A stretch of 64,000 nt of DNA, taken from assembly GCF_010093595.1 (NCBI RefSeq), contig NW_022985448.1:251077-315076 (forward strand), given 5' to 3'. Origin of the DNA: Mytilinidion resinicola (taxonomy: Eukaryota > Ascomycota > Dothideomycetes > Mytilinidiales > Mytilinidiaceae). Below, one piece after another: positions 21,564-33,324 of the stretch; position 1 is the stretch's first letter; each line of letters opens with the position of its first letter. Both the position numbers and the translations under genes were made by a program. The notes below the pieces were generated by a model. The model saw only the letters and a program-made list of their open reading frames with translations, was not told the origin of the DNA and searched no databases.

Positions 21564-22652
21564 CTTCCGTTGAAGGATCTCGTGACTGAATATGAAGTTG
21601 AGTAATGGAGAAGCCCCAGCGAGATCTCAGCAGTGCACAAAAGCGTTTCAAAGGACGATAGTGTCAAGAGGCAAGGATATGTGGGGGATGCGAGGGTCTT
21701 GATGCGTAGGGCGTGCGGTGCGGTCTGGTCTGGTGGCTCGCGGGTGTCAAATGTAAGAACGCGATGCGTCCCCGCGTCGCCCGACAAATTGGAATTTGAT
21801 CCCTGAAAAGCCCAGCTTGGTAATCTGGCCGCACAAGCAGGACTGAGTCACCAGGCCAAGCTTGTGTATGAATTCCTAAAGCAGGCCGTAGTCTTTGTGT
21901 TCAACAATGCCTCTCTGCCCCTAGCATGGCTGTTAGCACCGGAAGCTTGAACCTTGAGCAGTCCGGGTCAAAACATACTCGTAGATGGTCGTACTTGTCC
22001 AGTCATGCAGGAAGTCGAAGCTGGAGAGCGTGCAGTCAGCGACAGTCCAGCAGGCGAGGACAGAAGGGCGGGAGGTCGTGAGGTTTTGTGATTACTGAAC
22101 TCTCGGCTCATGCGTCCGTGCGCCAGGATGGACGCTTTGTGCCGACCCCCGCCTGCCCGCCTGGCTTCTGGTTGGCTGTGCGGGTCGCCTGCTTCGGGTT
22201 AGGGGGCCTTTGGTGAGGCACTTGCCGCTGCCGCATTCTCGTGCGGAGTGACGTTGGGTGAGCTGACTTGTCTTCCAGGAAAAGCGACTGCTGACGCGCA
22301 TTCTGTTGGGGATGTGATGGGCTTCTATATGGCTAGGCTTGCGGCAACTTGTCCCTCCACTCCACCGTCTTCTCCGCATTAATGGTGCCGCAATGCGGCA
22401 ATAGGCATTCACAGGCCCCTTCGCACCAGCCTTCGAAGAGATAATAGCTGGTGGCGCACGCGGACTGAGAGCTGATAGGGCCCCTGAATGAAGGCGCAAA
22501 CATCTACTCGAGCGCCATCGATGCTGATATTCTTGTCACAACGTTAGCAGGGCGTACAATAAACGCGTACAATAGACCCTATGCGGCGTGGCAGGTAGAT
22601 AACGTAGCTAGATATTTGCTATCGTCTCTAATGAATGATGTATGCATGTATT
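21564..22652. other. Intergenic region, no gene supported
   Basis: About 1.1 kb upstream of the bZIP gene and downstream of gwt1. A minus-strand frame at 22092-22499 exists, but its composition (Arg, Pro, Ser) and the lack of splice or domain signals do not support a gene. No hairpin-element copy was noticed. Confidence 0.4.
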
Positions 22653-24174
22653 CTACAGCTTAATTGAGATGCTTCGATAATCCAACAGTAGAGCCAGTCC
22701 ACAGACACCAGATATGTAGGCCACCAGTATGCCCATAGACGCAAGCTGCTCTACGTGTAGAGTTGGTACAGTCATGTTGACTAGCCCAGTTAGTAGGTTG
22801 GCGAACAAGAACAGAGCGAGCCCGTTCCGATTGAACGCAAAGAGGATCCGGCTCGTAGATTCTTTGCCTTTTTCGCTTTCCAGCGGGTCCTCCGCTTTTT
22901 GCAAGTTGGGGAAGCAAAGCGTCTCAACTGCACAGAAGAGGGCGAGCTGGCCGCAATTGAATGCCGTAACCCAGAGAAAATATGGGAGATTCGCTAAGCG
23001 GCGGGATACGGCTAGGCCCATGCCGTAAAAGCTGGTTGAGAAGACGAATAGAGATGTCCAAAGAAATGTCCAAGCCAAAAGACGGGCCAATGTGGACCTG
23101 TTCAGAATATCTCGCTTCGAGGCTCCCTTATCGACAGGTTGTTGGCGTGGAAGAACATACATTCCAGCGGCCTGTCCGGCAAGAAATATGGAAAGGTACC
23201 CAAAGAAAGAGAATATTCCCTCCCTATTTTTTGACAGCAGGTCAGTGCGCGGAGCTGTCAAAATGAAGGCTTTCAACGTAGTGAGATCGAGAGTTGCTTC
23301 GTAAGCAAATCCTAATATGCATGAGAGAAGTGCGTACGACGGAATGAGTCTGAACAGCGAGTGGAAAATAGCGACAAAGGGAGGGAGGAACCCGAGAGTA
23401 AAGAAGAAGTTCCAGTGCACCCCGTACTCTGTAACATGTTCGGCATAGTCCAGTCCTTTGACGCTGTAGAGGCGAATGAAGCCTAGCACCAGAAGTGGTA
23501 ATGAATGCCTGAGAGAGGCTACCAGTCTCCTTGGCAGAGGTGTTGACCTCCGGTTCATCTGATCCCTCAAAATCGAGCGAGCTGACACAACCCCCGAGGA
23601 AAACACGAAGGAGCCGACTCCCATGTCCATCAGCGATGTACCCCAGTTCTCCACTTTGGCGAAGCGCCGCGGGAAGATGCGAAAGTCGACCGCAAGTATA
23701 GCAATGCAGGTGACGACTAGCATGCTGCCTCGGTAGTTCGTAACGAATGGCTTGATAGGAAAAGGTTCTGGGGTCGGTTTCGAATGTTCATGCTGCCTCA
23801 ATGGCCGCGGTTTAGCATGCTTAGTTGTAGGCCCAGATAGGAGATATATTGAGGCAGCAGGGAGGATAACGAGGAGGTTCAGCAGCAAGGGGGCCGAAGA
23901 ATATATGGTTGTTGCAAAGAGGATAGCTGCACAGTTCAGGAGGAAGTCGATCAGGATTGCCGGTGCATTGTAAGGAGTGAATAGGCGTAACCGCGACTGG
24001 AGGACTGACCACAGCAAAACGGTAGACTAATGGGGATATGGTCAGCCAGGTTGACAGATTTTGGGAGACAAGCTTTACTGGAGCAACGAGGGTGACATAG
24101 TTGATTTCCCCCACGGAACCTCCGGTCAGATTAGACACGAAGGCCTCCTTCGCGGCCTTGTAATTGTTTGCCAT
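22653..24174 (-). CDS. gwt1: GPI-anchored wall transfer protein 1 (inositol acyltransferase)
   Basis: ER multi-pass enzyme that acylates the inositol of glucosaminyl-phosphatidylinositol during GPI-anchor synthesis (PIG-W in animals). Model: complement(join(22653..24026, 24079..24174)), 489 residues, with a 52-bp intron. The N terminus [20 protein letters not shown] and [12 protein letters not shown] are diagnostic. The junction restores [18 protein letters not shown], followed by [14 protein letters not shown]. Later conserved pieces are [20 protein letters not shown] and [13 protein letters not shown], the segment with the acidic and arginine residues characteristic of the family. Many hydrophobic helices fill the rest. 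I chose the ATG at 24174 because the family starts at this point. The DnaJ-protein gene is divergent, 247 bp away. Confidence 0.94.
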
Positions 24175-24421
24175 CGCACTCAAAAACCCTAACGAGTGCA
24201 GCTCTTGCTCCAGCGATTCTTGAAGACCGACATACGTTGCTCAAGTGCCCAGGTGTTGAGGGAGACCGGAGCGGAAAATCTACGACTAAATATAAACGCC
24301 GAGGCGCGGGCTGGCGCGATCCAGACACGTCGACTACAACAAACTTTGATCGGGCACAAAGGGATAATTGTGCATACTTTGCAGCAAATGTCGCGTCTTC
24401 TTCCAGGACCTCCAAACTAAG
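24175..24421. promoter_or_regulatory. Divergent promoter region between gwt1 and the membrane DnaJ gene
   Basis: Only 247 bp separate the start codons of two genes transcribed away from each other, both predicted ER-membrane proteins, so they must share their core regulatory space. I could not identify a specific operator or TATA box. Confidence 0.5.
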
Positions 24422-25674
24422 ATGGCTTTCGACGGCATAATCTCCCTGATAATATGGCAATTCATCATTCCCCGCGTACGTGAGCTGCCCTGGAGTACTC
24501 TGCCCCTAGCTAACGTCTTGTCTGTAGTTCGTCGTAGGATTTGTACAGAGCACGCTGTACTCCATCTTCATTCGTGCAGGAGACCCCAAACCTGCCTTTG
24601 GCTCCCATAAGTTCGTCAAGCATCGCAAATTGATCCTCATGACCCTCTATACGGCCTACTTCTTGTTCAGCATCTACGAGATCACCCATGATATTCAGTC
24701 AGCTGGCAACCTCTACAGGGACCTAGGAGTGCCTTTGGATGTGGACGACCGCAAGCTGCAGTCTCGGTTCCGAAGACTGTATGGCAAATCTCAATTTGCA
24801 AATTACACAAGTACTGACTGCCGCACAGGACTATTCAGTACCATCCGGACAAGATCAATTCCTCCGCAGATCGCGACGCTGGGAACGCATACTATGTGCA
24901 TCTTCTAGAGGCACGCGACACCATCATTGATGGTGTAAAGCGCTTCGCATATGACCGGTTTGGCCCGAGTGTTTTGCAATGCGGCAAGAAATGCCTCACT
25001 ACTCGCGACTATGTGGAACACTCGCTTCAAGGCACATTGTTTCAGTACGTAGTGTTCATAGTAGGCTTAGCTGGGGCCAACGCCCTGGGGTATTTCAATG
25101 AAGGGGCATATGTAAGCTATCCTTTGGCCAAGTTTGAGCAGGTCGACTAACGCGGTCCCCCGAATACTAGTGGCGATATCTTGCCTTATTTACGCTCATG
25201 ACCATGGAAACCCGCATAGCCCTTCGTCCAGATCACCCCCCGGCACTAGTCAACATCTTCAACCCTCTACTCACGATTTTCAGCCAGCATAATCCATACC
25301 TCCCGTTTCAAATCATTACGCTGTTGCGGAAAGGCACTTATACGCTGGCAATCTTCCTTCAATTACTGATACCTCTGTACCGGGTACAGCCTCAGCAAGC
25401 GGACGTCGAAGGGGAGGAAGAAGCCATACATAAGCAGCTAGATAGACTTGCCCAGCTGGCCAAGGATGCGCAGGTGGACGCGTCGAGGCTACTAGAGCTG
25501 GAAATCATTCCCTTCAAGGCTGACGAGCGGCTCAAAGGTGATGTACGGAACGCGCTCAAGGGATATTTGGTGAACAACATGATCCATGGTAAACCGGAAG
25601 TGCGGAACGCTATGGGGATGTCTTTGGCGAAACGGCGTGCTGGGGCTCCTGCTGGGGCACGGGGAACTAAATGA
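24422..25674 (+). CDS. Membrane-associated DnaJ-domain protein
   Basis: Model: join(24422..24475, 24528..24778, 24829..25111, 25171..25674), 363 residues, with introns of 52, 50 and 59 bp. Two or more hydrophobic segments come first (IISLIIWQFIIPR, then FVVGFVQSTLYSIFI and LILMTLYTAYFLFSIYEI). The J domain starts at NLYRDLGVPLDVDDRKLQSR and contains the essential HPD (YHPDK), restored only after splicing. More membrane segments follow (FQYVVFIVGLAGANALGYF and others). The C terminus is an acidic, helical tail (EEEAIHKQLDRLAQLAKDAQ). This arrangement matches a fungal family of membrane J-proteins thought to recruit Hsp70 at the ER, where it may aid protein quality control. The exact partner is not known from sequence. 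Confidence 0.88.
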
Positions 25675-25911
25675 TTTAAGATACCCAGACCACTTTAGAA
25701 GTACCTTCCATTCAGACAATGCTCAAGATATGCAACAGAAGTCGCATCCCATTTGATGGAGTGAAATAAAGTGAAAGTCGGCTCCAGACTTTTTATTGGC
25801 TAGCGCCCACGAGGCCCGTGCGACAAATCGCGAACTTCTGGGACGGATCGTTAAGCTCGACGCATCTCCCTTCATGCTCCACCAAGCGCCCCCAGAACTA
25901 GCTGCTGCACG

Positions 25912-28516
25912 ATGAGGCTCCGTCTCTCGGTACAGCGGAACACGCTGCCTCCAACGGATGTTCTTTGGACGGTCTCAGACGACCAGGTCTCCCAGAAGGC
26001 TTTCACTATTGCACGACTGCTCGACGACGTCAATCGGATTGTCCCACTGGAGTCAGACACCTGGGGTTTGGAGGACTATGTGGTCACGGTTGGTGGATAC
26101 GAATGTCTTCACTTTGCGCAAGTAGGCCATGTGTTGAAGGACGAAGACAGGGTCTGGTCAGTTCAGCTACTTCTGTACCAAGAGGTGATTCGCATTGCTA
26201 ACAGCTACCAGCGTGAGATCGCTACAGACTCCCGAAGTCAGGGCACGCACATTGGCCGGCCGGTGCCAGATCTCAGAAGGTGGGCAGCATCTCGTCGACG
26301 GCATTCCCTTCGGCCGGCCTCATCTGAGGGATCCGAATCGCCCACCAGTCCGCATACCACCACGTAAACGACGCAGGATTACCGAAGAAGTGGAGGTTGC
26401 CGTGTATGGAGAGTTAGTCGATAATGAGGAAGCACAACCAAACGGCATGATACCCCAACACTGGAAGCTTGCGTTGAATGCCCCCGAGGACAACGAGGAT
26501 GATGAGGACGGGAATTATACTTCAGGCCTAGCTGCTGGAAAGCCGAAGAGTACAGTACCGGCAAAACGACAGAAGAGTGTGCGCTTTGATTCTCTGCCTA
26601 TCTCACAGGAGCTGGTCACGCTTCCCTTTGAGGATGAAGACGATTCAGAGGACTACAACCCGGATCAAGACATGGATACATCGGAGACGTCAGAGGAGGA
26701 CTCGGACAACAGTGACTCTAGCGCGAGCGAAAGCGACTCCGATGATTCATCTTCTGCTTCATCGTCGTCGTCGTCCGACTCGGAGTCTTCGTCTTCTGAT
26801 GACGAGGAAAGTAATAATTCTCTCCCCGATGAGCTGCCATCCAAACTACCGCCGAATAAACTTTTCAAGGACGACATCACGAGCACGGCAGACGAGTCTG
26901 TCAAAGCTCAACAGAACACACCACCCGGCACGGGAAAGGCCCAGACACGGGAAAGAAATAAGAGGAGACGTGAAAGCAAAAAGACCTATCTCTTAAAGCA
27001 CTATGGCCTCCTGGCTCAAGATGCGACAAGGGATGACTTCAAAAAGCTCAGGGAGACAATGACGGAGGAAGAGTTAAATGAGAAAGCACTCTCTGCAAAG
27101 CTTGCTAATCCTACGTTGGCGGCGATGCCTGTTCATACTTCAATTTACGACAAAGATAAGAAGCTTCAAGCTCAATCAAACATCAATTCTACGAAACCCA
27201 ACGACAGGGACAAGAAAACCATCGAGCTACGTGCCCGGAACTTGCTTAACGCTATCGAAAACGGTGGTATAGATGTCACGCCCGAACACCCGGCGAAACG
27301 TCGCAATTCCAAGAAGGGTACACTGCCCAAGCCTACTGGAGACGATAGCGGGGATCTTCATGCAATTTCTAGTCACGACAAAGCCTTTACTAGTATTGGG
27401 GATAGCGCTTCTAAGGAAACGAGCAGTGGCCAGCAAACGGCCACGGAAAACGAAACTCCAGAGCAACCGGCCGCTAAACGGGCGCGACTGGATCTCGCCG
27501 GATCTCGACGCTTGCTTTTCGGATCTCTTGGTGTTCGAACGCCTAAGTCGAAGGAGGACGAAGAAAAGCTACGGATTCGTCTGGCAGCCAAAGCGAAATC
27601 TCCTGGGAAAGCTAAAACGACCGTCGAACCCGAGAAGGATGAAGAGCTGAGCGACCTAGAAGATTCCGATGCTTGGAAAGAGAAGATCAATTTGACCGCT
27701 TTCGAGTGCTGGTACGAAGACGTCGAACTAAGCACCCCGCCTTTCCCATTTGTTCAGCGGTGGGACCCCCAGCAGAAGCTCAAGAATGATCGCAAGGCCT
27801 CAAAGGGAAAGAAGCGAAAGAGGGCGAATGCTCAGTACTATGACGTCGGAGAGAAGATGTACGGGGAATTCCGCCAGGAAGGTGACCAGGGCGAGGGATC
27901 AAGCAACGTGCAGCTGAACTACGATGACGAAGAAGACCAGAACATCGCTGGTGAAGGAGATGATGAGGCGATTGCCCTCGAGACTCAACTGCAGCAGGAT
28001 ATGGAAGGCGCTGCCAGTCGTGACGACTTACCGACCCCTCCTGCCGACCTATCTACACTAGCCGACTTGACCTATGAAGATGTTAAGAAGGGCACCATCA
28101 TTGTCTTCAAGGAACTTGTTGTCAGTCTTGAAACAGGATGGAAACCAACCATACTTCCCCACCGCACTGCGATCGTCGTCGATATTGAACCCGACCAACG
28201 AAGGATCTTCTTGGCGTTAGCGCAGCGAGATCAGTCCAAGAGGACTATCAATTATGATGCCAACGGCAATCGCATATACGAGCAGTTCGAAATGGCGCAC
28301 TCGGATAGTGAAGGCGACAGCGAGGAAGATGGTTGGCTCTCTCTTACGTTTGAGGAGCTTTTGGAGGCGAAGCTCTTGCAACAACCCTCCGGGGAGGCCA
28401 ATGATTCAGAAGCCGGATTGAATGAAGAGAAGGCCAGCGACGACGTGAATATAGAGGACACGCATATTCCCCCAACCTCTTCGCCAGAACCCCACTTGTC
28501 ACTTGGCCAGCATTAA
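25912..28516 (+). CDS. Coilin-like nuclear protein with acidic/serine tracts
   Basis: Model: join(25912..26156, 26212..28516), 849 residues. The 55-bp intron (GTCAGT donor, CTAAC branch) joins LKDEDRV to CVRSLQTPEVRARTL. N terminus: MRLRLSVQ at the start, IARLLDDVNRIVPLES and HVLKDEDRVCVRSL near residue 85, laid out like the ubiquitin-like self-association domain of animal and plant coilin. Next come a basic patch (PPRKRRR), an acidic-serine tract at about residues 225-285, and several lysine-rich blocks. At about residues 700-765 lies YEDVKKGTIIVFKEL with HRTAIVVDIEPDQRRIFLAL, similar in layout to the atypical Tudor domain ending coilins. Fungal databases usually label such proteins uncharacterised. 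A role in Cajal-body-like or snRNP-related condensates is inference. It starts 237 bp after the DnaJ-protein stop. Confidence 0.75.
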
Positions 28517-29347
28517 CACATGCTTCTCGAGAGCAGTGGTAGCCCTAGCGTTGCCGTGAGTAGGGATCAGGACGGATCGACATAGGGCGAATCATCCCAG
28601 ATCATCCTAGTAAATGCATGCATTAATACGTCTGTCAATATTTTCTTCTTGCCGGTAAGAGTGCCTTACAGCACTTTCCAGACTCTGAACGGAAATAAAG
28701 TTCATCACACTTTTGAACATTTGTAAACTAGCCAAGTCACTTCAAGTCGGTATTTTCAACCGCTCAAGTGGAAAGATAAATACAGAATCATGAAAATATT
28801 GAAGCACCTCGAGCAGTGACAGAAGGGCTAATATAACGCGGACAAGGTACAGTATTACAATATAGTCCGGTCCATAATGGCAGTATTGCTCGGCACTTGC
28901 TTCCACAAGATCGCAAGAAGAGAATTCCGCAAGCTGTATAAAGTTTTCCGGCTGGCTGTTGCCGTACGGCATCGCTTTCCAGGGACTAAACAAGTAACAG
29001 ACCAGCTAGAAGCCTGGCCTGTGAGTGGCCACGGCGGGCTAATGACGGCAATTGAAGCAGCACAACAACTGCCGAGCGGTGGGAGGTGGGAGGGGTCTCG
29101 ACGACGTCCCACAAGGCGCCGGTCCTACGACTCTCATGATCGTGCCGTACACAAATTTTGTTAGAAGCACTCGGCCCCCAAATGGGGAGGGGTTTAGGTA
29201 TAAGAAACGATGCTCTCCCCCAAATCGAGGCGAGCTTGCCAGGCCACGTTCAACCGTGTCAACCCCATTTTCACTTCGCACGTGATATCGTTATATCACT
29301 ATATCTCTCTTCACATCGTTGACATTTGAATAGTCGGCACGGACGAC
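28517..29347. other. Intergenic region with a half copy of the hairpin element
   Basis: At about 28800-28830 GAAGCACCTCGAGCAGTGAC followed by AGAAGGGCTA matches the right half of the palindromic element. The remainder holds no supported gene and probably includes the promoter of the MetE-like gene. Confidence 0.4.
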
Positions 29348-30472
29348 ATGGTTCTCCCCACCGGCGTGTACCGAGCAGACCATGTAGGATCCTTCCTGCG
29401 GCCAGCCGCCCTGCTCTCCGTCCGCGAGAAGGTCGCCACCAAGCAACTCCCCTCGTCAGACCTCCACGCCCTCGAAGACCGCTGCATCGCCGACGTCGTG
29501 AAGAAGCAGCTCGCCGCGGGCCTGCGCTCCATCACCGACGGCGAGTTCCGCCGCGCCTACTTCCACCTCGACTTCCTGCAGCACTTTTCGGGTGTCTCGA
29601 TCCAGGGGCAGACGGGCACCATCCGCCCGCACGGCTTCTCGCCCCCCGTGTTGGCCGTGACAGGCAAGCTAGGCCACCCCGCGCCCATCCAGGTCGCCGA
29701 CTTCAAGTTCCTCGAGAAGCACATCGGCTCCGCGGCGGCGTCGACCAAGGTCTGCATCCCCTCGCCGACCATGGTGCACTTCCGCGGCGGGCGCGCGAGC
29801 ATCGACATCGCCGCGTACCCGGACCTGGACCCGTTCTTCGTGGACCTCGCGAAAGTGTACCAGGACGAGCTGGCGGCGCTGTATACGGCGGGCTGCCGCT
29901 TCGTGCAGCTCGACGACACCAACCTGGCGTACCTGTGCGATCCGGAGATGCGCAAGGCGGCTGTGGAGCGCAATGAGGATTTGGACGCGCTCCCGCGGCG
30001 CTATGCGGAGCTCATTAATGCGGCGATTGGGGCGCGGCCGAAGGATATGAAGATTGGGATCCATTTGTGCCGTGGGAACTATCGGTCGAAGTGGTTTGCT
30101 TCGGGTGGGTATGAGCCGGTGGCAGAGGTGCTGTTTAAGGAGCTGAATGTGGATGCGTACTTCCTCGAGTACGACGATGCGCGAAGCGGGGACTTTGAGC
30201 CGCTAAGGCATCTGCCGGAGCACAAGGTGGTCGTGCTGGGGCTGATGAGCAGTAAGAAGAACACTCTGGATGATAAGGCGGAGATTATAGAGCGACTGGG
30301 ACAAGCAGCAGCGAAGTGTAAAGGGGGTTTGGACCAGTTGTGCCTGAGCCACCAGTGTGGGTTTAGCTCGACGGCGGAGGGGAACGAGTTAACGGAGGAG
30401 GAGCAGTGGGCGAAGGTGAGGTTGGAGGTTGAGATTGCGAAGGAGGTGTGGGGAGACGATATATCGAAGTGA
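29348..30472 (+). CDS. MetE-like cobalamin-independent methionine synthase, single-domain form
   Basis: Intronless, 374 residues. It corresponds to the C-terminal catalytic (UROD/MetE-like) half of methionine synthase, as in bacterial YxjG/YxjH proteins. Visible family features: RADHVGSFLRP at the start, ITDGEFRRAYFHLDFLQ, QLDDTNLAYLC, the zinc-ligand segment IHLCRGNYRSKW, and SHQCGFSS with the last zinc cysteine. Such enzymes move a methyl group to a thiol acceptor, but the natural methyl donor and acceptor of the short form are not settled. Codon use is very GC-rich in the first 600 bases and plainer later. Lack of introns and bacterial-type architecture are compatible with an old transfer from bacteria, but fungal relatives are common. 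Confidence 0.88.
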   Translation: MVLPTGVYRADHVGSFLRPAALLSVREKVATKQLPSSDLHALEDRCIADVVKKQLAAGLRSITDGEFRRAYFHLDFLQHFSGVSIQGQTGTIRPHGFSPPVLAVTGKLGHPAPIQVADFKFLEKHIGSAAASTKVCIPSPTMVHFRGGRASIDIAAYPDLDPFFVDLAKVYQDELAALYTAGCRFVQLDDTNLAYLCDPEMRKAAVERNEDLDALPRRYAELINAAIGARPKDMKIGIHLCRGNYRSKWFASGGYEPVAEVLFKELNVDAYFLEYDDARSGDFEPLRHLPEHKVVVLGLMSSKKNTLDDKAEIIERLGQAAAKCKGGLDQLCLSHQCGFSSTAEGNELTEEEQWAKVRLEVEIAKEVWGDDISK

Positions 30473-30637
30473 GGAGAGCGTTAGCGTTCGAATCGTGGCA
30501 ATTTCGGCACAAAAATGAAGCACCTGCAAGCGATAGCATAGAGGCATATTAGGATAGTTTACGAATCCGGAATATGACCAATTAGGAGATATAGCTCGGG
30601 GACATCAGACTCCGAACCAGCCTACATCCTTTTCCTG

Positions 30638-32506
30638 CTACAACGGCACACCATTGGTGATCTCGCCATAAGGAACTGGCTCATAATCTCCAAAGCAAGC
30701 GTATGTGAAGTTCACTAGCTCAATCTGCGCTCTCTGTACCTTCAAGAATGTCTCCATCTCGCACCATCCATCGTCACGCTGCCCACATTCTTGTAAACTG
30801 AGCCCCAGCGGGACTGTTCGCTGATTGAGAACGAAGTGCACATAGCTCGTAGGAGGCCCCGGAAGGTACACCTCCTTAGCCGAACGATCAGCGTTGACAG
30901 GCTGCGGCGTCTTGATGATCTCGATGTCTAATCTCGCAGCGAATGGTGTGACATGGCTCACAATCAGCTCCCGCTCGACGATGTGGGTCGACGGTAATGT
31001 CTTGTTGAACTGGGTCAAGCCGAATGCGGTCATGATGCCTAAGATATTCGTGTCGTGGGAGAAATCAAAGTTCAAAGCCTGGTCTACCGGGAACGTGACA
31101 GTGTTGTTGTCCAGAGTGACGTTCATGTTGTCCGTCGGGGAGGTTATGGTATGGTGCGTCATGCGGGCCAACACTTCTTGGACGTATCCTTAAGCGGAGA
31201 GTCAGTGAGTCCTGACACCAGGATTATACGCGAAGATAGGATAAGGAGCGTACCTATTTCGTTAGCCCTGCCAGTAGGCGACTGGAAGCCGTACCCGCCT
31301 GAGAACTTGATATCAATGCTGTATTCAAAGCCTTGCCATTCCTCGAGGGTGAAGAGACTGCACCACCGAGAGTAGCCTAAGGCGACGGTCTCAAACGCGC
31401 AAAGCTGCTGCGCCGCGTCTGGGTTCATGTGAGATTATGTCGAGAATTTGCCAAGGTAGTTATGCCCTTACATGTATCCTTGACTGACCAGGCTAGGCCT
31501 CCACTCACCATCCCCTGGAAACGCTTCGTAGCATCCTCAAGGTACGTAGCGATCCACGCTTGTGATGCTATAAAGAGTCAGCATATGCAGCACACATCAC
31601 TCATCGATGGCTTAGTTCGTACCGTTGTAGCCACCCCGCGATACTCCTAAGTCTACGTTCGGGCAGTCATAGTCGCCCATCAGGGTGTTGTTGTAGCCGG
31701 GTTCCTCGATGATGACTTCCAATCTTGCTTTGCTTGGCCAAGCCAGTCCAAAGAAGCCAGCCAAAAAGTATTCGGCGGACTCGAGCATGCGCTTTTCAGT
31801 CGTGGTCCGGGCTACTATCTTGCGTCCATTGTTTGGATATATATGTCCGTATTGGTAGTAGTGCAGTGTCCCGGAGTTGAATAGTTCTTGCTTTCCAATC
31901 GGGACAAGTGTTTCCTCCCCCATGCCATACTTCCATGAGTTCAAAAACGACAGAGGACCGGTTGCTTTGAACTTCCTAGCAGCGCTGTTTATCTTTAGCC
32001 CCAATTTTTCTGCATCACTACCAGCTGCCGGGTAGCGGCTCCCGTGCCGGGAAACCATGTTGACCCAAGAGACGCTGCTGCCAGCCGGGAGAGAATATTC
32101 ATTGACGCCGAATCCTCGCGAGTTTGGAAAATACGGGCTCAGATTTGCTAAGAGCTCAAAAATGTTCTTGCCATGTTTGTTGCCACGGATTGGGATCTGA
32201 GTTTCAAGAGGAGCATTTGGTATGTACGACACGCCAGGGAAGGGCGCCGCATTCGTCTGTGCAAGCCAAGGAGAGTCTCCGGTTGCAGTAGGACCTTTGC
32301 GGTCAGCAAAAGCACTCTCAAGTAGCGTCGCCTCCGTTCCACTTACCAGCAAACCATCCAAGGGTAGTGTCGAAGTAATCAGGAACCTCGGAGGATTCAC
32401 TGATTGCCGGTGAAGCTTTGCGGACGTCAATGACTGCAGTTCTTGCAAGACACGTCATCGAAAGGGCTACGAAGGCTAGTCCGAGCAGCATGGTGAGCGA
32501 ATACAT
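30638..32506 (-). CDS. Histidine acid phosphatase, phytase-like
   Basis: Secreted or membrane-tethered phosphomonoesterase of the branch-2 histidine phosphatase family, acting on phytate or other organic phosphates. Model: complement(join(30638..31188, 31254..31407, 31509..31567, 31623..32294, 32347..32506)), 531 residues, four introns of 52-101 bp. The N terminus is hydrophobic (MYSLTMLLGLAFVALSMTCL). The catalytic RHGSRYP lies at about residue 136 and the proton-donor HDTN in NFDFSHDTNILG. CAFETVALGYSRWCSLF and GYVQEVLARMTH are further family blocks, and several Asn-X-Ser/Thr sites are present. The acceptor before QLCAFETV is uncertain: two CAGs adjoin and an earlier AG would break the frame. 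An AACAG acceptor followed by open, basic codons (KRKSIPGTFNV) upstream of the ATG suggests an unseen first exon and a type II membrane anchor. Confidence 0.85.
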
Positions 32507-33324
32507 GACGTTGAACGTGCCTGGGATCGACTTGCGTTTCTCGAAGCTCGTCCGAGCCTGTTGTTAATACTTAGAGTCAGGTTCAAGGCCCACAGGATCG
32601 TACATAGTGAGTGAAGTGATAGGGATCTAGAAGCAAAATTGAGAGTGCATTTAAGAGGGTGAGGAACAAACACGGAAGTTGAGGACGCAACGTGCCTTCT
32701 ACATCGCGATTGGCAAGGAATCCCAGTAGAAATAGATGCCCAAGAAGTAAAGCTGAAGAATGGAATACGCGACGGCTAGTTAGATGGGGCTGAACGGGTC
32801 AGAAGCATCTCAGATGGAAGCTTCAAGCTCGAGGAATACAGAGGCCGCGTCATACTCACAGTTCTTGTAGGACAAGCAATTTCTTACGCCTGTTTGGGGT
32901 GCTTCAATGTACTATTGGGAACCTGGAGTAACCGGCTACAGGTCTGATGTGTGTGCACCTATCTACTACCGTCTGAGGAGCCCTAGGGAGGTTTCAGGCT
33001 GGTCAAAACTGAAGACCTGAATACTCCCTCACATTGCTGAAAAGTCTGTCAACACTTCACGCCGCATCAGAGCAGGGTCAACAAATTGATGTCCTAGTAC
33101 TGTACGTAATTTTGGGTAGTTCGAACACCACACACGAGCCTGCTTTGGTGAGGGCCTGCGACCTTTTCTAGCTCAGCTCGTGGACCCCACCCCTATTTCA
33201 ACGATATGGGGGAAACAATTCTCCAGAACTTTATCAATTATTCTCTCGGACGAGACGCATCCGACCCTGGTTTCCTTTCTGTAGTACGAGTTGTGCTTGT
33301 TGAGTTATATGCAAAAACGTGGTC
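32507..33324. other. Intergenic region with a half copy of the hairpin element
   Basis: At about 32948-32986 TGTGTGCACCTATCTACTAC followed by CGTCTGAGGAGCCCTAG matches the left half of the palindromic element. The phosphatase promoter and perhaps an upstream exon lie near 32510-32690. The open frame at 33206-33460 has no support. Confidence 0.4.

Noticed and set aside
22092..22499. Minus-strand frame between the bZIP gene and gwt1
   Set aside because: Biased composition without domain or splice evidence.
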